Assembly: GCA_019828595.1 (NCBI GenBank)
Contig: JAHQRK010000008.1
Coordinates: forward strand, 124,001-188,000
Source: Aphanomyces cochlioides
Lineage: Eukaryota > Oomycota > Saprolegniomycetes > Saprolegniales > Verrucalvaceae
DNA: 64,000 bases
Direction: 5' to 3'
Below, one piece after another: positions 54,408-64,000 of the stretch. Within the stretch, counting starts at the first letter, position 1. Each line of letters begins with the position of its first letter. The translations under genes were made by a program, and so were the position numbers. A model generated the notes under the pieces. That model saw only the letters and a program-made list of their open reading frames with translations. It ran no database searches and was not told the DNA's origin.

Positions 54408-56786
54408 GAGCGCGTTCGGTGGCCACAAAATAATATGATATTTTTAAAATATCATGAAAAAAATCGATATCATGATATCGGGTTTCGTATACAGCGTTCG
54501 GTTGTCATCGTTATATCATGAACTTTCAGAAAAATATCATAATAATGTCGTGAAAAAATATACACCTCTGTCAAGAAGCAAAATGACAAAGAATAAAAGA
54601 TTGGGTAATTGGGATGGCGTTGACACCAATCCTGGCAGATAGGGTTGACAATTGATTTGGTAGTTGAAAGCAAGAAGTCAATGTCCAGTAACACTACGTG
54701 AGGGACGTAGCAAAAGGCAAACTAAACGGGATCGAATAGTGTCGCAGGGGATACAGGGGGGTCTGCAGGGTCTGCAGAGGCTGCACCACCAAATAGAGAG
54801 TAGACAATCCACGGTCCCTTGACAGCTCGGCAAAACAAAGATGGACTATTGGCTGCGAGCAGTTGATGCAAGTGGATCACAGTGTACAAACGCATGCCCA
54901 CTCTTGACTCAGCAGGCAGAGGTTTGTTGATCCGCCGACGAGTGTGGCAGGGGGTACAGGAGGGTCTGCAGGGTCTGCAGAGGATGTACTTCTGTAGGGT
55001 GAAATGCAACAACAAGCAATAGAGGCGCACGGCCGCTCAGCAAACAATCGTTAAAGACACAAATGGAACACCACAAGACACAAAAGCACACGAGACACAA
55101 GGGTCGCAGGGTGTACAGGTGTCGCAGCAGGGTCCGTAGGTGCTGCCATCGCACAAAAGGGTAAGCAGGGGTAGCAAGTATCGCAGGGGGGCCCGGAGGG
55201 CCTGCGGTAGTTGCAACAAACAAAAACAGGGAAAGTCGCAGGCTGTAAAGGTCTGTGGGCTTCCGGAGGTGTCTTCACAGCAACGGAGGCGTAGTCAGCA
55301 AAGCAGACAACGACAGGAAAGGGTATCAAAGGCAACCAGACACAAGGACTCAAATGGTGCAGAGTTCGCAGTTGGTCACGAGGAGGTTGCAACAGTAGTT
55401 TTGTATGCACACGACGGGACAACAAGGACTGTGCTCTTGTTGGGTCTGTGCGGCGGATCTGTTTCCCAAGATCTAGCTCCGAGGACTCGGCTGGAGCTGG
55501 TAAAGGGCGATGCTGATGTTGGGTGCTGCTTGGTTGTTCCAGATGCAGCTACTGCTCGCTTCTTGGCTTGAGTTACTTCTCACTGATAGTGCAGCTCCAG
55601 AACCCTCACATGTAAGGCATTCACTGCAAAAAGGGAAGTGTATTAACATCGTTTTAAGCTAGCTAGGCATGAGATCCAGATCCTTTGCGGTCCAACGACC
55701 CAGATTTTGAACTTTAGCGGACCTGGTCTGACTATGTGATTGTTGATTTGTGATCCCGTGCAAAGTGTGCTGACCAATCGCTGGCTTGGTACAACGTAAA
55801 ATTCTCTGAGTCGCAAGATGACCTTTCAGCTTTGAACCACTTGGGCTGTCGACCGCTGGTGTCCTTTGCAAGCATCCATACCATGTCCAATCGGTCCACC
55901 ATTCATGTTTGATAGGCTTAGAATAGACGGTATAAAGTGGGCCGTTGGTAGTTTGAGTACAGGGGGTGCAGACAGTGCAGAAGGGTATGCACCCCCTGCC
56001 ATAACATTGTTCATGCGAAGGACTGGATTGTCACTGAGCTTCAACGCCGAGCAGACAAAGACCAACGCACTTCTTGTCGTAGCTCGTCGACAGTGCTGAT
56101 GGCGACAGCAAGCATCTTTTGCCGTACGTGACAGGACGGTCGTGTCTTTACGGCAGCCAGGAGATCGAAGAGAATGGGGGGTGCAGTCCATGCAGATGTT
56201 CCAGAGAGTTCATAGGTCCTTGCAGATTGATGCAGGTTGCTCGAGCAATGGTTGCAATCGTAGAAATCCACCATGGGAGCAAACTCACCAAGTGATACAA
56301 GTAGTCACAACCAACACAGGGGGTACAGACCCTTCCGCACCCTCTGTGGGCCCTGCAAATAGTTCGTAAAAGTGACATCTCAAAATATTTGCTGTTTGCG
56401 TCGCCACACCTCTGACCCTGTATATTTATATTGGAATATCGTTGAAGGTCCTTTGTGGTCGGGCCTGAATGGCACTCGAGTCACAAGGAAGGGTGGATCT
56501 GCGTGAGAGGTCCACCGAGAAGCAAGAAGATAAGCACATTTTGCTCTACCACTGCCAGTCTTTTGCATGATGTTCCAGTACTGAAGTGATGCTGTTGAAA
56601 CCACACAATCGTAAACGGTTAGCGAGCGTATGAACCGGACACAGATGAAAACATGAAATATGAATGCAAACCGAACGCCCTTGATATAAAACGATATCTG
56701 TGAAATAATGATATTTTGCTTGAATCAAATATAGCAATTTCATGATATGAAATATCACAATATTTCGTTGACCACCGAACGCGCTC
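54408..56786. mobile_element. Non-autonomous Harbinger-like element carrying exon-like repeats
   Basis: GAGCGCGTTCGGTGG at 54408 is exactly inverted at the right end (CCACCGAACGCGCTC, ending 56786). TTA flanks lie at 54405-54407 and 56787-56789, typical of PIF/Harbinger. Both ends are rich in ATATCATGATAT-like palindromes. No transposase is present. The interior is more GC-rich than its surroundings and holds seven spaced copies of a Cys/Pro-coding minus-strand motif. Confidence 0.85.
54733..56355 (-). repeat. Seven spaced Cys/Pro exon-like motifs
   Basis: Similar blocks of ~45 bp occur near 54735-54785, 54945-54990, 55105-55150, 55165-55215, 55945-55990, 56170-56230 and 56315-56355. Read on the minus strand they encode strings such as CRPCRPSCTPCHT, CCDTCTPCDPCVSC, PPCDTCYPC, CTVCTPCTQT and GRVCTPCVGC. 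Spacing of 60-730 bp with non-similar DNA between suggests captured exons with introns, or a decayed repeat protein. A plain tandem repeat is less likely. No single long frame joins them. Confidence 0.5.
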
Positions 56787-57041
56787 TTAGCCTTATATTT
56801 GATCAGGAAATCTTCATGGCGAGATTGAATTTTAATATTTATTAATTGGTTAAAATCACAAATTTGCGCGTTTGTTTCGTATTTAATTGGTAAAAAAGAA
56901 TTAAATACTCGAAAAATTCGAATTAATTTCAAAAATCTAATTTTAGAGTAAATAAATTCGTCCGGCTAATTATGACTTGGCGTCTGATCCGCTCAGCTTC
57001 TGACGGTCGTTGTGTTGCTGGCTCTGGAGAAGACTGACAGG

Positions 57042-57497
57042 ATGCGGTTCCTTCACAAGCATGGCGTGACGCTGGCGCTGTGGATTGCGTCGGCTGCTTT
57101 AGTCTGGTATACGTTCTTTCCCAAGGGATTTGTCGCACAGAAACCGGACCAAGTCGGCCTGGACGCCTTGCCATTCTGCACTAATCTCCCAGACCTCCAG
57201 CGATATTTTGTGCCCATCATGGAGGACGAAAGATCCGCCAAGTGTCGTTTGGAGGCTGGCTACACGTTTAAAGTCCAACTGGGGCTCGTGCTACCGGCAA
57301 CCAAGAGCCAAGTCACAGCGTTTTTCGCCAGCTCAGCTTGCAAGGACTACTTTGAAATCTTGTTGGACGTCTACGTGAATAAATTGCCACCCTGCCGCCT
57401 CCAGCTCAATAAGACAACGAGCGTGCCCAACAGTGCTTTCAAAAACTTGAGTTATGACATGCTGAAAGAGCTCCATGAGGCTTACTTGCAGAGTTGA
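57042..57497 (+). CDS. Elicitin-like protein 1
   Basis: 151 residues from ATG 57042. An N-terminal hydrophobic segment (VTLALWIASAALVWYTF) acts as signal or anchor. The elicitin-like domain has four Cys spaced C-x21-C-x31-C-x17-C, in DALPFCTNL, RSAKCRLEA, SSACKDYFE and LPPCRLQL. Canonical elicitins are small sterol-binding, six-Cys secreted proteins unique to oomycetes; four-Cys elicitin-like forms are more divergent, so sterol binding is uncertain. It is tail-to-tail with elicitin-like 2, 45 bp between stops. Confidence 0.75.
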   Translation: MRFLHKHGVTLALWIASAALVWYTFFPKGFVAQKPDQVGLDALPFCTNLPDLQRYFVPIMEDERSAKCRLEAGYTFKVQLGLVLPATKSQVTAFFASSACKDYFEILLDVYVNKLPPCRLQLNKTTSVPNSAFKNLSYDMLKELHEAYLQS

Positions 57498-57542
57498 TTA
57501 GCGAATGTTTAATATATATAATAAAATCCATTTTTATTGCAT

Positions 57543-57980
57543 CTACGATGACGAGGACGGCGAAGAGGACGATGGCGTCGATGGCGATGGAGGGGGCAGG
57601 TTCATGAAAGGAGCATAGATCAGTTTCAGGTCATCGAACGAAAGCGTCGCAAGCTGGCCCAAATGCGTACCATAGGCATCAATGACACAACGATCGCTGT
57701 TGCTTTTGACGGCTTCACGCATGGCTTCCACGACTTCACGGCACTCTTTGCTGCTGAAAAAGGATCCAAGCTCGTCCTTGTTGGGGTTTCGTCGGGCATT
57801 CGCGGCATTTCGAAAGCCACTTTGCTCTAGACATTTCTTCACGGCTGGACGATGCGCGTCCATAATCGAATTGTACAGAATGGATCCCATATTCTTCATG
57901 GAGCTACAGAGGGGCAGGTCATCTGATGCAGCCACAGCTACAGTCGCGACTAGGAGGAAGAAGGCCCAAGCTGCAGCCAT
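57543..57980 (-). CDS. Elicitin-like protein 2
   Basis: The best start is ATG 57980 (MAAAWAFFLLVATVAVAASD), a classic signal peptide; the frame is open to 58052. The four Cys are C-x24-C-x29-C-x17-C (LPLCSSM, VKKCLEQ, SKECREV, SDRCVID), closely matching elicitin-like 1. After the domain comes a Pro/Ser tail (PPPSPSTPSSSS), the wall-linking or GPI-type extension common in elicitin-like proteins. Secreted or surface-attached; lipid/sterol binding is plausible but not shown. Convergent with its paralogue. Confidence 0.8.
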   Translation of the reverse strand: MAAAWAFFLLVATVAVAASDDLPLCSSMKNMGSILYNSIMDAHRPAVKKCLEQSGFRNAANARRNPNKDELGSFFSSKECREVVEAMREAVKSNSDRCVIDAYGTHLGQLATLSFDDLKLIYAPFMNLPPPSPSTPSSSSPSSSS

Positions 57981-58052
57981 TGTCGTAGGAGATGAGTCCA
58001 GTGCCGCGACCAGGAAATTCGCCAAAAATAAATTTAATGAAATGATTGTCAA

Positions 58053-60026
58053 ACTATTTTGACTACAACTACTGGCTTGTCACCTTCATTGACCTGAGGA
58101 AATGATTCTCCATGGACACAATGAAGCATTTTGCAAAACATGGAGAGCCTTGCTGTGCAACTTGAGCCGACGATGGACATTTGTCAGTGTGAGGATGGTT
58201 CAAGGCGAGCACTTGGAGCTTAGGCCTCACGAGATTGAAAAATTGGAAGTTGCACATGGCACCGACATTGCAGGGGGGGCTTTGTTGTTAGTAGCAGAGC
58301 CAGAAGCAGTCCAGTGCAAAGAAATTCAACATGCAGCACGGGGCGAAGGGGAAAAGAGGGGGCAGTTTCATCCATGGAGGCAGGCTTGATGGGGTTTGTG
58401 ACATTGTACGTGCTATCGTGGACGCTTCGCAGCAACGCAAGGCTTTAAATTTCTCATCAGCTGAACAATGGGACGAAAGCTCCTGAGTCCTCCCACCAAG
58501 ATGCGATCAAGGGGGTTGAGTTTATCGTTTCGGAAGCATTCCTGACTGACATAGCACGGTGTACTACGAATGCAGTTGTAGTCGCCGATATTTTATGATG
58601 GGGGCTTCTCTTAAGGGCCGCTCGAGGGATTGTAGCGATGGGAAGTTGGTCTATTCATTAAAAATGCCAATGACACGCCCACTTGATAGTTCCAAGGACT
58701 TGCTGCGGGGATAAGCGAGGGGGCTAGAAAAATTCAGCGGACTTCATTATTCGCGTAGTACGATTTTCAACTGCAGAGTTCTCGCAAAAGAGCATCCTGG
58801 GATGAGTATAAAGACCAAAGCATATGCCAAACCACTTTCCATAGGACAAAGTTGTCGCATCCGCCCCACATGCTTGGGAATGGCCTCGATTCCACAGAGC
58901 GTTCAATTTCATCAAAAAAGCAGTCTGGGCGATTCAGTTGTGTCCTTTTCTCGTCCGAACCGCGAGTTCTTCCGCGCATGTTGGCTGTTGGGCAATTCCA
59001 ACGATTCGAGTTGTCCATTTCGTACTGAAATGAAGCGATGGGCCACCAGAGGTGGATGAAAGCGGACAAATGTTGGCGACCGTGGACGCTCTGGGTGGCT
59101 GGAATTGAAAGGAACAAATCGATACCCTAAAATTACTTTATTCAAGTGCATTGTAAGGAGTGATATGCTACCATTACCTTGCAATAGTATGGCAATAATA
59201 TTACAATTGTACTGTAATAAGATAATTCCAACTGGAACGAGGTGCTGAAACCTTCAACCATGGCTGAAACGCGCCAAGCCATAAAAATAAACACACCAGG
59301 AAATTGAATAAAACCTAATTAATAAACCGAAAAACCTGATTAAGTGATTGCACTTTAGGTTTTAATTAGATTTGTGTCAGCGATTATTTTCAAATGATGT
59401 TTCACTCATCATGCATGACTCGCTCGCACTGCGTGCTTGGGGTATCCTAGATAGAATTTCTTGATGGCATCGATGGAAAAAATCGATGAATTTGCACAGT
59501 CAAGATGATGGTTCTATTTGTGTTTGATCATATTGAGAAATACTGCAATGCTCATGGCGCTACAAAACATAGGGGAGCAACATGATTAACCTGATGAGTT
59601 TGGCGGTATTATACAGCGAGCGGAAAAAAGAACAGAGCAGATACCATTCTTCAAGTGGCATGGGGGTTGAGACGAATATGCTTGGCATTCTCGCCCTCCT
59701 GGCCTCACGACCACGGGCGGCTCTACAAAATCGCCATCGAGCTTCACACAACTCAAGATCCTCATGAAACTTATTCCCCTTTACCGATTTGTGTCACTAA
59801 TTGAGATATCATCGTCCTCATGAACAAGTAAGTCCCAACAGGTTGCAAACCTAATTAAACCTATATAACCTAAGGTTTTAATTTGGGTTTTAAGAGCAAT
59901 TCAAATTAATTCTAATAAAATAAATCCATCTAAATTGGGGGTGTAATATTTTGCCAACAATATGGCGATCTTAGTGTTGGAAAGTTCAGCCCAGTTGGTC
60001 GTCGTGGCACTTCTCCATTCTTAGAG
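58053..60026. other. Intergenic, 2 kb
   Basis: No supported gene; the frames at 58102-58389 and 58767-59117 are unrecognised. The 59290-59370 and 59850-59930 stretches share AACCTAATTAA-type words in both orientations (for example 59308-59322, 59345-59370, 59850-59890), possibly short dispersed repeats. Confidence 0.4.
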
Positions 60027-61007
60027 ATGCGCCAACTCCTCACAGACGTCGACGGCATCATCGAGCACGAGCTGATGCTGCCGGTGTACGTCGTGGCGCT
60101 CAGTCTCTCCACGGGAATGTGCATCACAACCTGCTCCTGCGTCTTCAAGTGGACCAACGTGTGGCGCGATCCTGGCCACGGAACGATGTTTATGCTCTTT
60201 CTCATGCTTGGTCTCTGGTCTTTCTCGCTGCTTTTGATCACATATGCGGTCTTTCTCAACTATCGAAGCGATTCCCTCGAACATCCACTCACGTTGAACT
60301 TCTCCATCGCGTCCGAAGCACTCTTTGTTGCGACGTCGTTGTGGTTGTTGGTTGCGATGTACGAAGTCCGTCGGCGTGTTATGAACCCTCGTCCGTCTTT
60401 CCTCGCGGCGCAAAATCATATGCGCTGGTATTGCCTGGTGGTTTACGGCTTTACCTTGGTCCTGGTGATCGCCCTCGTGGTGTTTAGCCAAACACATTTG
60501 ACGTACACCGCCCCCGACGGTGGTCAGGACAGCTTAGTCTCGTGGGTTGTCAGCTACATCACGTGGGGAACATGGGCGCTCCGGTTGGTTTCCCTCCTCT
60601 ATGCTGCGATCGTTGCGGTCGTCTTGCAATGCTCCAAGAAACGAGTGATCAACCAACCACGTGGTTTGTTGGCCATCGTCATCATCTTTTTCCTCTTGAA
60701 CATGCCCTATTTGGTCATCGCACCCATGGCGGAAATCTGCGCCCGAACAAATGCACCCACGGGGCCGATCGACTCGCCATGGGCACTGAGTATCATGAAG
60801 GCGCTGACGTTTTGCAGCGGGATCATCATGTCGTTCATCATGGGCATCTCCGTCGGCAGCTTTGACGCATTCTATGCAGCAAAAATCCCAGCGACAGTCG
60901 CCAACGGCCGAAGTAAACCATTGACCCACGTCCAAACCAGCCAAGATATCATCTTTATCCTCGGCGAGACATCGTCCGCGCGCAGTACACCCGTTGAGAA
61001 CAGGTGA
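60027..61007 (+). CDS. Seven-transmembrane protein, paralogue 2
   Basis: 326 residues, single exon from ATG 60027. Seven hydrophobic segments lie in the same order as at 46963-47994, with VWRDPGHGTMFMLF after TM1, SYITWGTWALRLVSLLY (TM5), LLNMPYLVIAP (TM6) and SVGSFDAFY after TM7. It is shorter at the N terminus. This looks like a lineage-restricted GPCR-like family; coupling and ligand are unknown. It lies 13 kb from paralogue 1 on the opposite strand, enclosing kinase 2 and the elicitin-like pair. Confidence 0.82.
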   Translation: MRQLLTDVDGIIEHELMLPVYVVALSLSTGMCITTCSCVFKWTNVWRDPGHGTMFMLFLMLGLWSFSLLLITYAVFLNYRSDSLEHPLTLNFSIASEALFVATSLWLLVAMYEVRRRVMNPRPSFLAAQNHMRWYCLVVYGFTLVLVIALVVFSQTHLTYTAPDGGQDSLVSWVVSYITWGTWALRLVSLLYAAIVAVVLQCSKKRVINQPRGLLAIVIIFFLLNMPYLVIAPMAEICARTNAPTGPIDSPWALSIMKALTFCSGIIMSFIMGISVGSFDAFYAAKIPATVANGRSKPLTHVQTSQDIIFILGETSSARSTPVENR

Positions 61008-61174
61008 ACTCGCACGACAAGACAACAAACTTCTATTTATTCCACTTGGCAAGTTAGAGCGAGCAGCAGCAAATGCCGCACCGCGCTTCTTTAAACTTAA
61101 TGCGCTGGCCTCTGTCTTTATCGTGGTTGAGTCGCAAAACTCGGTGAAGGATAGCAAGTTTGAGTTTACGAGTG

Positions 61175-62381
61175 TTACAAAGCGCCGAGAGACTTCATTT
61201 CATTCAGAAAGGCAGCATAAGTGTCATCTTGTCCTTTCGGAGCTTGGTTGACAAGAGGAGCTGGCTGAAACAAGAGCGTATTTGCAGTGCCTGCTGCTGC
61301 TGGAGCTGAAAGCGGCGGTGGCGGAGGTGGAGCGCTTGTCGAATTTGATACTTTGCGATGCCGAAGAGCTGCTGGGACCAAATATGTCGCATCATGATCC
61401 AACGACACTGACGGGGAAGCTGCCACTGCTCCCACTGGAGCAACTGGAGGTGGTGGAGGGAGAATTGACGGAGGAGGAGGTGGTGGTGGTGCAAAGCTTG
61501 ACGACGAAGGTGGAGGTGGTGGAGGAGGGGGAACTGCGACAAATGCAGGAGGAAGAGCTGTGTTTTGATAACTTGGTGGTGGTGGAGGCGGTCGAAATGG
61601 AGGTGGACCGCGGGGAAGTGGGGGGCGATGTTTGTTTTTCAGTTTAGGTCGAGGTCCTTTTGGTAGAGGCGGCTAGAATGAAATATGAGCGCCAGACATG
61701 CTCGAACTATCTCTACCTGGTCGAGTTTATCGTTGTGGAGGTTGAGATTGGCGCCTAAACGGACGTAAACCTTGAGAAATCGCCATCAATTCACCTGGAA
61801 ATCCAACAGTTGACGGTGGAGCATGTCCAGGCGGTGGTGCGACGCCAAATGGATTGAAAATTGGATGGTAATGCACAGATTGCTCTGGGTTCTTGTACAA
61901 TTTCGCATTGTGTGCCGCTAGATCCTTGGCAGACTACTCCAAATGCATCAAGTGCAACCAATATAACTAAAAACCCCACCTTAATTGTCTCTGGGACTTG
62001 TTTCGCCTTTGTTTCTGCATCCACCTACAGCAAACAAAGTCAGAATCATTGTCCATTGCGACTTTTCACTACATCTGCACGATGTCGAAGCACTTGACGC
62101 AGTGTATCTTCAAGTTCTTGTTTTCTTTGTCGTCCTGCGCCGTCTAGCGTCTGGTTTTGCTCTTCTCGTTCGAGTTTCTTGATCTACACAGTCCAAATTC
62201 AGATGAAATTTGTTCGAGCTGTTTGACAGACCTTATCTCGCAGATCGTTGGGATCCATCTCGGCCAAGCGCGACTGCTTGCCAGTTGTACGCACAATTTT
62301 GTGTTTCTTCTTCTCTTTTTCCTTTTGCTTCTTCCGAAACTGCGTCATCGGATCCGCGGTGATCTTGTCCTTCTTCCCCAT
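61175..62381 (-). CDS. WBP11-like splicing factor
   Basis: Multi-exon. Exon 1 (from ATG 62381) reads MGKKDKITADPMTQFRKKQK and then IVRTTGKQSRLAEMDPNDLRDK, the Wbp11 N-terminal domain. Later exons give LAAHNAKLYKNPEQSVHYHP and a Pro-rich middle with runs of 6-8 Pro (61450-61640). The C terminus has DATYLVPAALRHRK and the WBP11-like end DDTYAAFLNEMKSL. Introns are 40-60 nt (for example near 61929-61978 and around 61800 and 62190). WBP11 proteins bind WW-domain partners through Pro stretches and act in pre-mRNA splicing in the nucleus (family knowledge). Exon borders are approximate. Confidence 0.82.
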
Positions 62382-63267
62382 GTTGACCGTACCAATGGAT
62401 TTTCAATTGGAACGGGGGTGGAGGGTTTCAGGGGTGCAGGGGTTACCACAGGTTTTACGCACTTGAGAGGTGCAGGGTTTACGCAACAGCGTTAAAAATT
62501 TATAGAGGTTTCAGGTGTCAACGTCTGAGTCAACACCACTAGGCAAAATACAAACGCTTTTGCTCTTCCCCACTTGATTCAACGTTGAAATATCTATCCT
62601 TCTCGTCGCATTATTGAATATCTTTCGTGCGTCTATCCCTTACCGCCATGAGAAACACGATAGAATAAAAAACCTCGATAGCCGCGAAGTTTCAGCTCCG
62701 TCGAGAATCAAACTCATGAACTTGGAAATTCCACGCATTTCAATCTGACACCTGCGTCATTCTATGTCATTTGCTGCTAGTTTACAGCCCCCTTACGTGG
62801 TTCTGCTTGCAATCCCAAGACTGGTTTTGGATGGCACTTCCCAAAAAATATTATTGTTTAGAGGTTTTTGGAAAATTGTCAAGAAATGTCATCCAGTTGG
62901 CGATTCCATGCTCGACGACGAAACTCTGACACGACGAGCGGATCTCGTGTCAGAGCCCAACCGTGAAGTCGTTGCTCAATCTCGACGAAGCTGAAAGAAG
63001 CCCCCCCTGTTCCCCCTTGGTTCCACCTCGGTCTTCTCTGTCTTGCTGTTCCTTGTCCCCGTTGTTCTCGCTCTCTCTAGCGTTGTCTTTCAAGTCAACT
63101 TGCACAGCGTGTTGCGCTGTAAGGTGTAGGTTTCATTGGTTATTCCGTTGGGGAGAACGAAGACCAACAAGGAAGATGACACGCGGATCGTCACAATACG
63201 CCGTTCGAATTCGTCCGTCGTCGAAAGATGAAGAGATTCGTTCCAGAAGACAATTGTCACTCGACGG
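62382..63267. other. Intergenic, 0.9 kb
   Basis: Upstream of the WBP11-like gene. GC-rich patches such as GGGTGCAGGGGTT occur near 62430-62480. No gene was recognised. Confidence 0.45.
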
Positions 63268-63627
63268 ATGTATCCGTCTGCCCAACTTCTCGCCCAGCAT
63301 GCGTCCGCACATCGGACATTTCGGCTCCATTGGGCGCAGCGGCGACATGACCTGAACCAACGCCATATCCAGGAACTCGCAGCGCTCCAGATGCAGTACT
63401 TGGTGGTCATCGATGCGGAAGAGAACGCTGAAGCAGCCGCCAAACAGCAATTGCTCCAGACGCACGAATACGACCATCTCGCCTTGTGTCACTTGGTCAT
63501 TGCGTCACCAAGGGAGTTGAGCTACCATCTTCGAAACACCGTCGATGATTTCCTCGACGGCTTGCCGCCACTGCCGCCGCTCTGGACACTGACCAAGACA
63601 TCCGAAACTAAGGAGGAATCATGCTAA
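63268..63627 (+). CDS. Possible coiled-coil protein, partial
   Basis: 119 codons with helical, Gln/Ala/Glu-rich text (RHDLNQRHIQELAALQMQYL, then AEENAEAAAKQQLLQ), typical of a real coiled coil. The same DNA is open on the minus strand with a KCPMCGRMLG string, so the strand is not certain. A further plus frame (63621-63818, RPEERHDVCRRLDSTPPGWE) may be the next exon. Not recognised. Confidence 0.35.
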   Translation: MYPSAQLLAQHASAHRTFRLHWAQRRHDLNQRHIQELAALQMQYLVVIDAEENAEAAAKQQLLQTHEYDHLALCHLVIASPRELSYHLRNTVDDFLDGLPPLPPLWTLTKTSETKEESC

Positions 63628-64000
63628 CTAAAGTCTCGTGTAGAACGTTGCAAAGTCTGGCATTCGTCGCAAACCGCGCCGAAATTCACGACGAACGGCT
63701 TGTTGAAATGCGCCCGGAAGAGCGGCACGATGTATGTCGACGGCTCGACTCAACGCCGCCGGGTTGGGAGTTCATCGAGGCCAAGTTGTTGCTCCACGCT
63801 TTGTTCTTGTCAGGATGAGCCGCAGAGCTGGCAGATCTTGTATTCCTCGTGAGGACGACGCAATTTGCCACTTGGATCGAACCTGGTGTAGGGGGGGGTG
63901 AACAGGTTGTCGTTGATAGAAAATTGAAAAATGAACAAGTCGACTTGGGTTCATGTCGTGTACACTTTACGTATAAATTTACAACGTTAAATTTGACGTA

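Noticed and set aside
61282..61647. Val/Glu-rich plus-strand ORF
   Set aside because: It is the antisense of the Pro-rich exon of the WBP11-like gene.
63133..63492. Minus-strand zinc-finger-like ORF (KCPMCGRMLG)
   Set aside because: It overlaps a more protein-like coiled-coil frame on the plus strand; Cys pair alone is weak evidence. Not fully excluded.

Overview
The window reads as eukaryotic nuclear DNA from an oomycete, most likely a saprolegnialean (inference). The signs are very short GT-AG introns (about 39-50 nt), elicitin-like secreted proteins, receptor-like TKL kinases with a secreted ectodomain, lineage-typical ankyrin and WRKY19-like zinc-module proteins, and a dense load of small DNA transposons. 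There are no bacterial operons, CRISPR arrays or rRNA genes.

Layout. Positions 1-2354 hold 3.6 copies of a 649-bp tandem repeat, three of them carrying an identical tRNA-Thr(AGU). From 2.6 to 4.7 kb lie a broken Myb/SANT-like transposon accessory gene and an ankyrin gene with an in-frame TAG. Positions 4912-9781 form one nested transposon stack: an outer element with 9-bp target duplications contains a pogo/Tigger element, a MITE and an IS630/Tc1-like element. Positions 9.9-16.4 kb carry the first members of a small Cys/His protein family and a second ankyrin gene. At 16.5-20.8 kb a second IS630/Tc1-like element and a piggyBac element abut. They are followed by SMC6 (20964-24904, about 14 tiny introns) and four more Cys/His-family genes (25.2-28.9 kb). 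Next come TKL kinase 1 (29.6-31.4 kb) and a condensin CAP-G/Ycg1-like gene (32.4-35.7 kb). Positions 37-42.5 kb are a transposon graveyard: a Harbinger pseudogene with a Myb-like partner, a MITE, a Tc1 element with IR/DR-style ends and a Harbinger deletion derivative. After that: a four-module WRKY19-like zinc protein (44 kb), a 7TM protein (47 kb), TKL kinase 2 (50.2-52.4 kb), a second MITE copy, and a 2.4-kb TTA-flanked element carrying Cys/Pro exon-like repeats (54.4-56.8 kb). The window ends with two tail-to-tail elicitin-like genes (57-58 kb), a second 7TM paralogue (60-61 kb), a WBP11-like splicing-factor gene (61.2-62.4 kb) and a weak terminal ORF.

How the genes relate. Housekeeping chromosome-biology genes (SMC6, CAP-G, WBP11) are single copy. 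They sit among duplicated surface, signalling and secreted families (kinases, 7TM proteins, elicitin-like, ankyrin) and insertion-rich spacers. The best candidate for an undescribed system is the Cys/His family: six intact genes plus one relic, all with a C-x6-C-x15-C-x2-H module followed by a basic run. Four members end in a short acidic/hydrophobic motif, which suggests a lineage-specific nucleic-acid-binding or regulatory family expanded locally, partly as tail-to-tail pairs.
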